From DASVWZ01 sp963708575 (GTDB lineage: Bacteria > Acidobacteriota > Terriglobia > Terriglobales > Acidobacteriaceae), in the NCBI GenBank assembly GCA_963708575.1, contig CAVPTB010000007.1, positions 434,001 through 498,000 on the forward strand: a stretch of 64,000 nt of DNA. The letters run 5' to 3'. Both the position numbers and the translations under genes were made by a program. This document shows, one piece after another, positions 36,683 to 46,358 of the stretch. Each line of letters opens with the position of its first letter. The stretch's first letter is position 1. The notes under the pieces are model-generated. The model ran no database searches. It was not told the origin of the DNA and was given only the letters and a program-made list of their open reading frames with translations.

Positions 36683-39600
36683 ATGAAATTCCGTTTTCTG
36701 TGTGTCATAACCCTCGTGACTTGTCTGTCGGCCTTGGTGTCGGCACAAGATACAGCCTCCATTACCGGAACCGTTACCGACCCAAGCGGAGCCGCGATTC
36801 CCGGTGCGCAAGTGACGGTTTCGAATGCTGAGAAAGGCATCAACCGGACTGCTCCCACCAATGCCAGCGGAGACTACGTCTTCGCCGCGCTGCCTATCGG
36901 AAGCTACGACATCTCCGTAACCGGATCCGGTTTTAAAAAGTTCGAAGCGAAGGGCGTAATCCTGAGCGTTGCGCAGAAGGCACGCGTGGATATTGCCATG
37001 CAGGTTGGCGCGGAAAGTACAGAAGTGACCGTGCAGGGAACGAATGTTGCCCAGGTCGAAACCCAGTCGTCTGATCTCGGCGGAGCGGTCACCGGCAAAG
37101 AGATTAGCGGGTTGGAACTGAATGGCAGAAATTTCACACAGCTTGTCACCCTGGTGCCGGGCGTCAGCAATCAGACGGGCCAGGATGAAGGGCAAGTGGG
37201 CGTTTCAGGAAACGTCTCATTCAGTGTCAACGGAGGACGCACCGAGTACAACAACTGGGAACTCGACGGCGGGGACGCGATGGATAACGGCAGCAACACC
37301 ACGCTGAACGTTTATCCGAGCCTCGATGCCATCGCAGAGTTCAAAGTCCTAACTTCAAACTATGGCGCGCAGTACGGCCGCAATGGTTCGGGAACCGTCG
37401 AGGTCGAAACCAAGTCGGGCACTAGCAGCTTTCACGGTGACGCTTACGAGTATGTCCGCAACGACATGTTTAACGCAACACCCCAATTTCAGAGCAGCGT
37501 TCCTCCCTACAAGAAAAACGACTTCGGGTTCACCATTGGCGGACCGATCTATATTCCGGGGCACTACAACAAAGACAAGCAGAAGACCTTCTTTTTCTGG
37601 TCCGAAGAATGGCGGCGCGACCGTGTGCCGGCCAGCGGATTTTTCAGCTCGACGACTGTACCGTCGATGGCTGAGAGAGCAGGAAACTTCAGTGCGGATT
37701 GTCCGGCGGCAGGGTCACCCGTCGACACGACGGATTTTCCGAACTGTCCCATTAATCCTCAGAGCGGATTGTACTTTCCGAATAATCAAGTACCGATCAC
37801 GAATGCGCCAACCGTCAACGCGCTTGAGGCGCTAATCCCGACTCCCAACCTTGGCACCAATCAGTGGTATGCGACGCCAACTCTCCCAACCAACTGGCGA
37901 GAAGAACTGTTCCGCGTTGATCACAACATCAACGACAAAGTCCGCGCTTCGTTCCGCTATATCCACGACTCATGGGACCAGATTTATCCCGTACCGCTGT
38001 GGACGTCAGGAACGAGTTTTCCAACCGTGCAGACCAATTTCCAGGGGCCAGGCGTCAGCATGGTGGCTCGGTTAACGGCCACTGCATCGCCAACTCTCTT
38101 GAACGAATTCGTGGCTAGTTACACGACCGACCACATCACCACGCACCTGGTTGGAGCGTGGCAGCGGCCGTCTAACATGCTGCCGGTCACGCTGTTTAAC
38201 AACGACAATGGCGGCAAGGTGCCAGGCATCAGCCTCAGTGGCGGTGATCAGTACAATTTTGCCCAGGACCCGGGCTATGTTCCTAACGGTCCCCTGAACT
38301 CCAATCCTACTTACACCTTCCGGGACAATCTCACCAAGATTGTTGGCAGTCACAATCTCCAGGCCGGTATTTACATTGTGATCGCGCAGAAGAACGAAGT
38401 CCCACAGCCCGGTAACGGTGTCAACGGACTGTTGAGCTTCAGCGCGAGTAGCACGGTTACCACCGGCAACCCTTTTGCTGATTTGCTCCTGGGCCAGGTC
38501 AGCAATTTTACCCAGGAAGCTTCCGCCATCAAGATGTATGAGCGCTACAAGATTTTCGAACCGTACTTCCAGGATGATTGGCACGCTACCAGTCGGCTCA
38601 CCTTGAACCTTGGGTTGCGGATGAGCTTCTTTGGCACTTATTACGAAAAGAATCACAACGCTTGGAATTTTGACCCCGCACACTATGTCCCCGGCGCGAG
38701 TTCTGTGGACCCGAATACCGACCTAGTGATCGGAAATCCCTATAACGGTTGGGTGCAATGCGGCGTTACGCCCGGAGTTCCGAACGGCTGCATGAAGAAT
38801 CACTGGCTGAATCCAGCTCCGCGCATCGGTTTTGCTTGGGATCCCAAAGGCGACGGTAAATGGGCCTTGCGGGGCGGATATGGCATTTTCTTCGAACATA
38901 CGAATGGAAACGAAGCCAACACCGAATCGCTGGAATATGAGAACCCGCTGACTGCGGTCACTGGGGTGTCCAATATCAGCGGATATGCCAACATTACGCC
39001 GGCCCTGCTGACGTCTGGAGGCGCAGCAGCCACTACGCCGCTCAGTTTTGTCTCAATCCCGAGCAAAGCCACTTGGCCGTACATGCAACAGTGGCACTTG
39101 GATATTGAACGAAATGTGGGGAGGAATACGGTTGCAACGGTTTCGTATGTGGGTAGCGCGGGTGTACACCTGACACGCTCTTACGAACTAAATCAAATGA
39201 CACCGGTTCCGGCGGCTCTAAACCCCTATCACCCCGGCCAGCCGATCAACGGCGCCGATTGCGCGCAAAACTTTAACTTTGATCCCACTACGGGAGCTGC
39301 CACTGCCACGGTTAATGGCATCACGACCACCGGAAGCTGGGCAAACAATCTGGCAGTTGCTTGCGGGAACATTGCCGATCCTTACCGCCCCTTTCTGGGA
39401 ATCGGAGGCATCACCCGTAAAGATTTGACCGGCTCTTCCAACTATCACGGGCTGGAGACATCCCTCCGGCATAGTGTCGGTGGTTTGCAACTGGAGGCCG
39501 CTTATACCTACAGCCACTCCATCGACGACTCGTCGGACTATAACGATGCCGGTTTTGTAAATTCCTACAACTTGAATGCCTATCGTGCGAGTTCGAACTT

Positions 39601-40264
39601 TGACGAACGGCACAACTTCAACATCGGGTACGTGTATGATCTGCCCTTCTTTAGAGGTAAGGGTCTAAGCAACAAACTGTTGGGAGGATGGTCATGGTCC
39701 GGAATCACAACCATCCAGAGCGGAACTCCGTTTAGTGTTTACAACATCGGTGACGGTATCAATATTCCTGCCGACAATGCGGGAGTTGGCAACGGTTTCG
39801 CCAGTGGGGCCTCTTACCCTGACCTGGTGGGAAATCCTAAGGCAGGAGTGGTCAACTCCACCGTACCGTTCTTCGGCCCGTTGCTCTACAATCCCGCCGC
39901 GTTCGCTGCTCCGACTGGTTTGACCTTTGGCACGTCGGGCAGAAATATCCTGAACAATCCATGGCGGACTAACTTCGACATGGCTCTTCTCAAACACTTC
40001 CTGATTACCGAGAGCAAATACTTCGAGTTCCGTGCAGAGGCCTTCAACGTATTCAATCATACGGAATGGGCGTGGCTCGGAGGTGATAGTGGGTCTGCGG
40101 CGAACAACGGAGGATCTGGTATCACCACCGCAAATTCCATTGGTTGTTACGGTGGCGCTAACAACTCCGCGGGCGATGCTTCCTGTAGTGGGAACGGATT
40201 GTTGCGTCCAGCATCAGCCCACAATCCACGCATCCTGCAGCTAGCTTTGAAATTTATTTTTTAG
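36683..40264 (+). CDS. Oar-type TonB-dependent receptor
   Basis: Outer-membrane receptor of 1193 aa: a signal peptide (about 1-22), a carboxypeptidase-regulatory-like domain (about 26-110, ITGTVTDPSGAAIPGAQVTV), a plug (about 120-240, SVNGGRTEYNNWELDGGDAMDNG) and a long beta-barrel. Length and the plug sequence match the Oar-like receptors expanded in Acidobacteriota, whose ligands are thought to be polymeric carbohydrates or peptides. The barrel ends with LQLALKFIF, with the terminal Phe typical of outer-membrane proteins. The adjacent LacI regulator suggests that the ligand is carbohydrate-related (inference). A strong terminator follows 26 nt after the stop. Confidence 0.9.
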   Translation: MKFRFLCVITLVTCLSALVSAQDTASITGTVTDPSGAAIPGAQVTVSNAEKGINRTAPTNASGDYVFAALPIGSYDISVTGSGFKKFEAKGVILSVAQKARVDIAMQVGAESTEVTVQGTNVAQVETQSSDLGGAVTGKEISGLELNGRNFTQLVTLVPGVSNQTGQDEGQVGVSGNVSFSVNGGRTEYNNWELDGGDAMDNGSNTTLNVYPSLDAIAEFKVLTSNYGAQYGRNGSGTVEVETKSGTSSFHGDAYEYVRNDMFNATPQFQSSVPPYKKNDFGFTIGGPIYIPGHYNKDKQKTFFFWSEEWRRDRVPASGFFSSTTVPSMAERAGNFSADCPAAGSPVDTTDFPNCPINPQSGLYFPNNQVPITNAPTVNALEALIPTPNLGTNQWYATPTLPTNWREELFRVDHNINDKVRASFRYIHDSWDQIYPVPLWTSGTSFPTVQTNFQGPGVSMVARLTATASPTLLNEFVASYTTDHITTHLVGAWQRPSNMLPVTLFNNDNGGKVPGISLSGGDQYNFAQDPGYVPNGPLNSNPTYTFRDNLTKIVGSHNLQAGIYIVIAQKNEVPQPGNGVNGLLSFSASSTVTTGNPFADLLLGQVSNFTQEASAIKMYERYKIFEPYFQDDWHATSRLTLNLGLRMSFFGTYYEKNHNAWNFDPAHYVPGASSVDPNTDLVIGNPYNGWVQCGVTPGVPNGCMKNHWLNPAPRIGFAWDPKGDGKWALRGGYGIFFEHTNGNEANTESLEYENPLTAVTGVSNISGYANITPALLTSGGAAATTPLSFVSIPSKATWPYMQQWHLDIERNVGRNTVATVSYVGSAGVHLTRSYELNQMTPVPAALNPYHPGQPINGADCAQNFNFDPTTGAATATVNGITTTGSWANNLAVACGNIADPYRPFLGIGGITRKDLTGSSNYHGLETSLRHSVGGLQLEAAYTYSHSIDDSSDYNDAGFVNSYNLNAYRASSNFDERHNFNIGYVYDLPFFRGKGLSNKLLGGWSWSGITTIQSGTPFSVYNIGDGINIPADNAGVGNGFASGASYPDLVGNPKAGVVNSTVPFFGPLLYNPAAFAAPTGLTFGTSGRNILNNPWRTNFDMALLKHFLITESKYFEFRAEAFNVFNHTEWAWLGGDSGSAANNGGSGITTANSIGCYGGANNSAGDASCSGNGLLRPASAHNPRILQLALKFIF

Positions 40265-40290
40265 GGTGAAGGGCACAGCAGAGAAACCTT

Positions 40291-40324
40291 GATCCTGATC
40301 TCGGGCGAGATCAGGATCTTTTTT
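40291..40324 (+). terminator. rho-independent terminator of the Oar-type receptor gene
   Basis: GATCCTGATCTC and GAGATCAGGATC form a perfect 12-bp stem around a GGGC loop (40291-40318), immediately followed by six T residues. The T run on the right fits transcription from the receptor gene. Confidence 0.9.
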
Positions 40325-40338
40325 CTGCCGGAAAGGTC

Positions 40339-41538
40339 TTATCCAACGCTGGCGTGCTCCGGAACCGTCTGTATGACTGTCAGCGCCTGCTCCAGATCCG
40401 CGATCAAGTCCTGAACATTCTCAATTCCGACCGACAAGCGGATCATCTGGTCGGTCACTCCCATTTTCTCGCGCTGCTCTGCCGAGATCATGGCATGCGA
40501 GGTCACGAGCGGGATGGTGACGAGCGAATCCACTCCGCCTAGGCTGGGCGCCAGCGTGAACAAGGTAAGAGCCTCGCTGAGCTTTCGAGCGTCTTGACCA
40601 GTCCCGGCGACTTCGAAGCTGAGAACGCCGCCGCCGCCCTTCATCTGCGCTCTAGCTATCTCCAACTGTGGATTACTCTCAATAAACGGGTAATGAACAC
40701 GCTGCACCTTGGGGTGTTTGGCGAGAAACCTCGCCACTGCAAGTGCATTTTCGTTCTGCCTCTGTACGCGGACTGCCAAAGTTCGAATACCGCGGAGCAG
40801 TAGCCATGCTGCGTGGGTATCCATATTCCCACCTAAGGTGGTCCGGGCTGAATGAATTTGTTCAATCAGATCCCGGCGGCCGGCCACGATGCCACAAATA
40901 AGATCGGAGTGGCCGGCGAAGAACTTGGTTCCGGAGTGCATCACTAAATCGATGCCGAACTCCGCAGGACGAGTGTTAATGGGCGTGGCGAAGGTGCTGT
41001 CGATCATCGAAATCAAGCCATGCTTCTTGGCAAGCGCGGCCGCTTGCCGAAGATCCACCACCCGCAGCGAGGGATTTGTCGGAGACTCGAAATACAAGAG
41101 ACGAGTGTTAGGACGGATTGCCTGTTCGTGCTGAACGAAATCGTTGGTGTCCACGAAAGTGGTTTCGATAGCCAACTTTCGCAGCCATTGATCGAAGAAC
41201 TTTGTCACACCGCCGTAGATGTCGCGTTGAGCGACAATGTGATCTCCACTCTTCAATAAGCCGAGGACTGTCGTCGTGACCGCGCACATTCCTGAGGAGA
41301 AAAGGAGAGCGGCATCAGCAGCTTCCAAATCGGCGATGGATTTCTCGACGACGGTGTGAGTGGGATTTCCGTATCGTGTATAGAACTTGTCGGTATGAGT
41401 GGCGCGTAGCTGTTCGTCATTATCAGTGACTTCGAAAGTAGAGGTCTGGTAGATCGGGGTGGCTAACGGACCATTCTTCTTGCTGCGGTTAGTGCCGCCA
41501 CGAACAGCTTTGGTCTCGGTGCGGTATTTATTGGACAT
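40339..41538 (-). CDS. Cys/Met-metabolism PLP enzyme, cystathionine gamma-synthase/lyase type
   Basis: PLP-dependent enzyme of 399 aa of the trans-sulphuration family. The PLP Lys is in SGTKFFAGHSD; other family blocks are PIYQTSTFEV, YTRYGNPTH and SGMCAVTT. It may make cystathionine (synthase), cleave it (lyase) or use O-acyl-homoserine; the sequence alone does not decide, and homoserine kinase and threonine synthase are encoded about 10 kb away. The frame is open to 41622, but ATG 41538 is preferred: GGGAG lies 9 nt upstream and the conserved N terminus (ETKAVRGG) begins right after. It is divergent from the SDR gene with 136 nt between the starts. Confidence 0.88.
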   Translation of the reverse strand: MSNKYRTETKAVRGGTNRSKKNGPLATPIYQTSTFEVTDNDEQLRATHTDKFYTRYGNPTHTVVEKSIADLEAADAALLFSSGMCAVTTTVLGLLKSGDHIVAQRDIYGGVTKFFDQWLRKLAIETTFVDTNDFVQHEQAIRPNTRLLYFESPTNPSLRVVDLRQAAALAKKHGLISMIDSTFATPINTRPAEFGIDLVMHSGTKFFAGHSDLICGIVAGRRDLIEQIHSARTTLGGNMDTHAAWLLLRGIRTLAVRVQRQNENALAVARFLAKHPKVQRVHYPFIESNPQLEIARAQMKGGGGVLSFEVAGTGQDARKLSEALTLFTLAPSLGGVDSLVTIPLVTSHAMISAEQREKMGVTDQMIRLSVGIENVQDLIADLEQALTVIQTVPEHASVG

Positions 41539-41659
41539 GAAATTCGCTCCCAGCGCTACTTTAGCCGGTGTTTGAAGTTTAGGACGCAATTCAAGGTTAT
41601 TCCTGTCCGCAAGAGCAGGCAACCGTTCTGGAACACTGAAATCCCGGTCGGGAAGGCTT

Positions 41660-41665
41660 TATAAT
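41660..41665 (+). promoter_or_regulatory. perfect -10 element, candidate leaderless promoter of the SDR gene
   Basis: TATAAT lies 9 nt before the ATG at 41675, so transcription would begin about 2-3 nt before the start codon. No Shine-Dalgarno sequence is visible in the gap. The -35 region is weak. Confidence 0.5.
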
Positions 41666-41674
41666 TCCACGCCT

Positions 41675-42463
41675 ATGGAATCCGGTCTGAAGAATCGTGT
41701 TGCTATCGTCGCCGCATCCAGTCAGGGCATCGGTCGCGCCACTGCCGAGGCGTTTGCGGCGGAAGGCTGCAAGATAGCGATGTGCGCCCGCAACGCTGCA
41801 GCTCTGCAGGCCGCTGGAGAGCAGATAGAAAAACGGTACGACGCGGAAGTCTTCGTTGCCCCGCTGGACGTAACCGATCCGATTGCGGTTAAGACATTTG
41901 TGAGCGAAACGGTGGCTGTCTTTGGCAGTGCCGACATATGCATTACCAACGCCGGCGGGCCGCCTTCGAAAGGCTTCTTGGCGACCACGAACGCGGAATG
42001 GCAGAGCGCCGTTGCCACCAATCTCCTAAGTACGGTCTATTTTGCACGAGAGGTGATTCCCCACATGCAGAAAAGGCAGTGGGGCAGAATTATTACAATT
42101 ACATCGATAACAACCAAACAACCGGTGACCGACCTTGTCCTTTCGAACGCGGTACGAGCCGGAGTAGTAGGTTTGGTAAAGAGCCTCGCGAACGAGTTCG
42201 GCAAGGACGGTATTCTGGTTAACAACGTCGGCCCCGGTTTCACCGCGACGGACCGATTGAAGGAACTGGCGAAGGCCCGCTCGGCCGCGTCTGGAAAGCC
42301 CGAGAAGGAGTTCTTCGACGCGTGGAGTGCAGAGGCTCCCCTGAAGAGGCTCGGAGAGCCGCGAGAGGTCGCTGACGCGATTGTTTGGCTGGCGTCGGAA
42401 CGCGCATCGTTCGTTACCGGACAAACCCTTCTGGTCGACGGCGGAATGTACAAAGGGTTCTGA
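41675..42463 (+). CDS. SDR-family oxidoreductase with non-canonical active site
   Basis: Rossmann-fold protein of 262 aa related to 3-oxoacyl-ACP reductases. The nucleotide-binding loop is AASSQGIG in place of TGxxxGIG, NAG is kept in CITNAGGPP, and the catalytic Ser region is ITSITTK. The usual YxxxK pair is replaced: the region reads LVLSNAVRAGVVGLVKSLANE, with Leu and Arg near the expected Tyr and Lys positions. A divergent SDR subgroup with such changes is known from family collections. The ending (TGQTLLVDGGMYKGF) is typical. The substrate is unknown. The gene may be translated from a leaderless mRNA. It lies 298 nt before the large receptor operon on the same strand. Confidence 0.85.
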   Translation: MESGLKNRVAIVAASSQGIGRATAEAFAAEGCKIAMCARNAAALQAAGEQIEKRYDAEVFVAPLDVTDPIAVKTFVSETVAVFGSADICITNAGGPPSKGFLATTNAEWQSAVATNLLSTVYFAREVIPHMQKRQWGRIITITSITTKQPVTDLVLSNAVRAGVVGLVKSLANEFGKDGILVNNVGPGFTATDRLKELAKARSAASGKPEKEFFDAWSAEAPLKRLGEPREVADAIVWLASERASFVTGQTLLVDGGMYKGF

Positions 42464-42761
42464 AAAAAAGACCGGATCATCTCAACTTATCTCTTGCCAA
42501 ACCTGGTTTTTTTCTAGTAAGCTTCCGCAACTTCTACTTCCAGAGCAGGAGAATTCCAGCGAGAAGCGAGCTTCTCTATGGGAAACATCCAATGGTAAAC
42601 GTCGCCCGTAAGATTGCAAAAATACAGCGATCCAATAATCCTGTTAAGACCTTGGCGCAGCTAGCAATACCCTTCTTCTGTTGCCGTTCTCAAGCTGAAC
42701 GTACACACCAGCACTCATAGCAAGATTTTCGACCCGCAGTCATGTCCGAGGGGGAGAGTGT
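42464..42761. other. intergenic region upstream of the receptor-led operon
   Basis: This stretch has no convincing gene. GAGAAGC-GA-GCTTCTC (42561-42576) is a 7-bp perfect inverted repeat and a possible operator about 190 nt before the receptor start. A ribosome binding site, GAGGGGGAGAG, lies directly before the ATG at 42762. Confidence 0.5.
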
Positions 42762-45700
42762 ATGCAAAAGCTTTTCAGAAGTGTTCTGGGATTTACTTTA
42801 GTTAGCTTGACGTTCTTTGGGCAGGCATTTGGACAGGGAGGTGGCACGGGGGCGATTGCCGGAACCGTTCAGGATCCTAGTGGGGCGGTGGTGCCGAACG
42901 CCGAAATTCGCATCACTAATCAGGACACCGGAGTTCTGGCTCGGACGTCGAAGACCGACTCTAAGGGTGAGTTTACCGAACCCCTCCTTCCCGTCGGCAC
43001 ATACACTCTGGTCGTGAAGAGTTCTGGATTCTCGGAAGGCAGTTTTCCCGGGATCGTGGTGCGAGTGACTGAGACCACCCGAATGATTGCCAAACTATCT
43101 CCTCAAGCGGTGCAGGAGAAAGTCGAAGTACAGGCAGAAGTGCAGCAAGTGGATACCTCTAACGCGACCACAGGGGAGGCCATTGAGGCCAACACCATCC
43201 GCAACCTACCGTTGGCGACGCAGAACTTCCAGCAGCTTCTTACGCTCTCCAGCGGTGCGCAAAGCGACTTGAACGCATCCGCCCAGCTAGGCCGTGGCGA
43301 CGTTCGCATCATTGTGAACGGGCAGCGCGAAGACAACAACAACTATTCAATTGAAGGCATCAGCGCGACCGATTACAACGTCGCCGAATTGACCAACACC
43401 CCATTGCCGAATCCGGACGTAGTCCAGGAATTCAAGGTGCAAACCTCGCTCTATGATGCTAGCCAAGGTCGAAATGGCGGAGGAAGCGTCAATGCAATTC
43501 TGAAGACCGGGACGCGCGAATTTCACGGCGACGTGTACGAGTTCTTTCGCAATACGGTGCTTGATTCCAACGAATATTTCTTGAAACAGAGCCAGATTGA
43601 CGCGGGTCAACCCAACACCCGGCCAGACATCCAGCAAAACATCTTTGGAGGCAGCCTCGGCGGCCCGATTGGCCGTCAGGGGAAGCTCGGCTTCTTCTTT
43701 TTTAACTATCAGGGCACGCGCCAACGTAGCGGCTTGTCCGGCGGTACTTTTATCAGCACCAGCATTCCCTATATTCCCGCGGCCGATCGTGGTACTACGG
43801 CGCAAGCCGAAGCGAACCTGGCCGCGGACCTTGGATTGCCCAACGTAGATCCGGTGGCTGCCTCCTTGCTGGCATTCAAGAGCAGCCAGTTCGGATCGCC
43901 GGCCAATGGATATTTGTTTCCACTTCCCAATGTTCCCGCCGGCACCCCAGCTGGAACCTTGGTGCCGTTCGCGGTCAGCAAGCCCGGCAAATACACCGAC
44001 GACCAGTTCACCGGTACATGGGATCGGGACTTCCGAAGTTCCCGAGACAAAATCTCCGGACGCTTCTTCTTCTCGAACTCCGAACAAGATGTGCCCTTCG
44101 GAGCAGGCGGACTTCAGGCCTCGTTAGGTGGAAGCGTCAGCGGAACCGACCTCAATTTCCCCTACGATCTGCCGGTCCACGACCGTTTCCTCAGCGTCTC
44201 TGAAACCCACGTGTTTTCGCCAACGTTGGTCAACGATTTCCGCTTCGGGTTTGTGCGGATTAACAACAGCGCGATTAACGTCGACCCCGTTACCGTTGGA
44301 GATGTGGGCATCGACCGCCCAACCAACAATCTGACGAACAGTATTTACAAGTTCACTTTTGTGACCTCCGGATTTCAGTTCGGCCCCACTCCCCAGGCAA
44401 ACCAGTCGCAGATTCAAAACGACTTCAACTTTGTCGAGAACTTGAGCTGGGTCAAAGGTGCGCATACCTTCAGCTTTGGCGGAGAGGTGGTGCGCGTCAA
44501 TCTCGACAAAGATTTCCCACAGGTCTTCAACGGACAGCTTTTCTTTACGAATACCGGTGCGTTAAGCGATTTCGACAATTTCCTGTCGGGCACGCCGCAG
44601 TTCAGCTTTGGCGGAGGTGGGGTCTATAACCACCAATACCGCCAGAACAACTTTGCCGTTTACGCTCAAGATGATTGGAAGGTTCGACCTGATCTGACGC
44701 TGAACCTCGGGCTTCGCACCGAATTTCTCGGCGCATGGACCGATAAAGATTGCCATATTGGCAATATCGAGTCAGACCTGACGAACTCGGGCACCTACCC
44801 ATTTATTTATCCGAGCTGCGTGAATAAATTGGGAGTTGCTGGCTTGTCCGGCAATGCGTCCGGCTCAACCTTCCGCAACAGCATCGCCACGGGTTGGGGG
44901 CCTCGCATCGGATTTGCCTGGGACGTTCTTGGCCATCACACTACGACACTGCGTGGTGGTTATGGAATTTACTACGTGCGCGAGGACGTTGGGGCGGTTG
45001 ACCAGTTAAGCTTCCAATCGCCGTTCATCCCCATCGTTTTCTTCGGCACCACGCCGGGATACAATCTTTCAAATTTTTTCACGGGAACGCCTAGTGTAAA
45101 CGCGAATGCCGTGCCGCAAGCTGGAACGATCGCGCCTGCATGGCTGCCGTGTCTCTCGCAATTCACCGGCTTTCCGGGCGGAGACACAACTCAGGCAGCT
45201 TCCTACGGAGGTTGCAGCGGTCCGGGCTCGAACCCAACCCAGAACCTCTTTGTGCTCGAAGTCCCGCGGCATTTCGTGGTTCCCAATACCCAGCAGTGGA
45301 ACCTGACTCTGCAAAGGGAGTTAGGAAAGCACTGGGTTTTGGAGGTCGGCTACGTGGGCACCCGTGGCATTCATTTGCGGGAAACACGAGATGCAATTCA
45401 ATCCGTCGATGCCAGCCCATCTAATCCTTTTACGCTGACCGACACCAACGGCAACACTTATAAAATCACTACGAACACGTTCGCCAATGCGATCGCCCGT
45501 ACGCCCGCGCCAGGTCTGAATGGCTATAGTGGCTATCAGATCTTCGCCAACGACGCATATTCGATTTATCACGCGCTGCAAGTCACTGGTTCTCGTCGCT
45601 GGGGCCGGGGATATTTCCAGGCTGCGTACACTTATTCGAAGTCTATCGATGCTACATCGACCGGCAACACCGCCTTCAACACCGCCTATAACGATCAAAG

Positions 45701-46358
45701 CAATATCAACGCATCGCGTGGGCTGTCTGATTACGATCGTCCCCATCGCCTGACGGTCAGCTACGTGTACGACTTGCCGTTCTACGAACATTCGACCGGC
45801 TTTACCCATACGGCCCTAGGCGGATGGGGTTTGAGTGGCGTAACCATATTCCAGTCGGGGACCCCGTTTTCCATCTTTGATTCCAGTGCGGGAACTGCGT
45901 TCCTTGGGCAGGGAAGCACGCCGTTGCTGGGTGCGAGCCTTGCTCCCGGTGCGTCCGTAGCCAGTGGCCTATCGACTGGCCGGATTCAGCAACGGATCAA
46001 TGGCTATCTGAATCCGACGGCTTTCGCGGCGGCGCCGCAGCTCTATCCAACACAATGCCTGAGTGATCCCAATTTCTGCACGACGGGTTTCGGTGACCTG
46101 GGCCGCAATATCTATCGTGGTCCGTTCCAGCAGAACTGGGACGCTTCGATCATCAAGCATTTCCAGATCAAAGAACGGCAGGACCTGCGGTTCACCGCAG
46201 ATTTCTTCAATGTCTGGAACCACGTGAATTTTGCCAATCCGGCTGTGACGGACATCGAGACCTACCTGGCGAGTCCGACCAACAATCCGTTTGGCAAAAT
46301 CGTAAACACCAAAGGTACCCCGCGCCTTATTCAGTTCTCTTTGCGGTATGCATTCTAG
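42762..46358 (+). CDS. Oar-type TonB-dependent receptor heading an operon
   Basis: Receptor of 1198 aa with a signal peptide (about 1-25, ending QAFGQ), a carboxypeptidase-regulatory-like domain (about 30-115, GAIAGTVQDPSGAVVPNAEI), a plug (about 125-250, IIVNGQREDNNNYSIEGISA) and a large barrel closing with LIQFSLRYAF. It is similar in design to the receptor at 36683 but not a recent copy, since most loops differ. It would import a substrate through the outer membrane. Six genes follow on the same strand with gaps of 0, 6, 74, 1 and 21 nt and one overlap; no LacI-type regulator is adjacent to this one, unlike the receptor at 36683. Confidence 0.9.
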   Translation: MQKLFRSVLGFTLVSLTFFGQAFGQGGGTGAIAGTVQDPSGAVVPNAEIRITNQDTGVLARTSKTDSKGEFTEPLLPVGTYTLVVKSSGFSEGSFPGIVVRVTETTRMIAKLSPQAVQEKVEVQAEVQQVDTSNATTGEAIEANTIRNLPLATQNFQQLLTLSSGAQSDLNASAQLGRGDVRIIVNGQREDNNNYSIEGISATDYNVAELTNTPLPNPDVVQEFKVQTSLYDASQGRNGGGSVNAILKTGTREFHGDVYEFFRNTVLDSNEYFLKQSQIDAGQPNTRPDIQQNIFGGSLGGPIGRQGKLGFFFFNYQGTRQRSGLSGGTFISTSIPYIPAADRGTTAQAEANLAADLGLPNVDPVAASLLAFKSSQFGSPANGYLFPLPNVPAGTPAGTLVPFAVSKPGKYTDDQFTGTWDRDFRSSRDKISGRFFFSNSEQDVPFGAGGLQASLGGSVSGTDLNFPYDLPVHDRFLSVSETHVFSPTLVNDFRFGFVRINNSAINVDPVTVGDVGIDRPTNNLTNSIYKFTFVTSGFQFGPTPQANQSQIQNDFNFVENLSWVKGAHTFSFGGEVVRVNLDKDFPQVFNGQLFFTNTGALSDFDNFLSGTPQFSFGGGGVYNHQYRQNNFAVYAQDDWKVRPDLTLNLGLRTEFLGAWTDKDCHIGNIESDLTNSGTYPFIYPSCVNKLGVAGLSGNASGSTFRNSIATGWGPRIGFAWDVLGHHTTTLRGGYGIYYVREDVGAVDQLSFQSPFIPIVFFGTTPGYNLSNFFTGTPSVNANAVPQAGTIAPAWLPCLSQFTGFPGGDTTQAASYGGCSGPGSNPTQNLFVLEVPRHFVVPNTQQWNLTLQRELGKHWVLEVGYVGTRGIHLRETRDAIQSVDASPSNPFTLTDTNGNTYKITTNTFANAIARTPAPGLNGYSGYQIFANDAYSIYHALQVTGSRRWGRGYFQAAYTYSKSIDATSTGNTAFNTAYNDQSNINASRGLSDYDRPHRLTVSYVYDLPFYEHSTGFTHTALGGWGLSGVTIFQSGTPFSIFDSSAGTAFLGQGSTPLLGASLAPGASVASGLSTGRIQQRINGYLNPTAFAAAPQLYPTQCLSDPNFCTTGFGDLGRNIYRGPFQQNWDASIIKHFQIKERQDLRFTADFFNVWNHVNFANPAVTDIETYLASPTNNPFGKIVNTKGTPRLIQFSLRYAF

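Noticed and set aside
43347..44087. 246-codon minus-strand frame
   Set aside because: Antisense shadow of the Oar-type receptor; no domain.
36683..46358. Recent duplication of the two Oar-type receptors
   Set aside because: They share domain order and plug motifs but most barrel sequence differs, so they are old paralogues.
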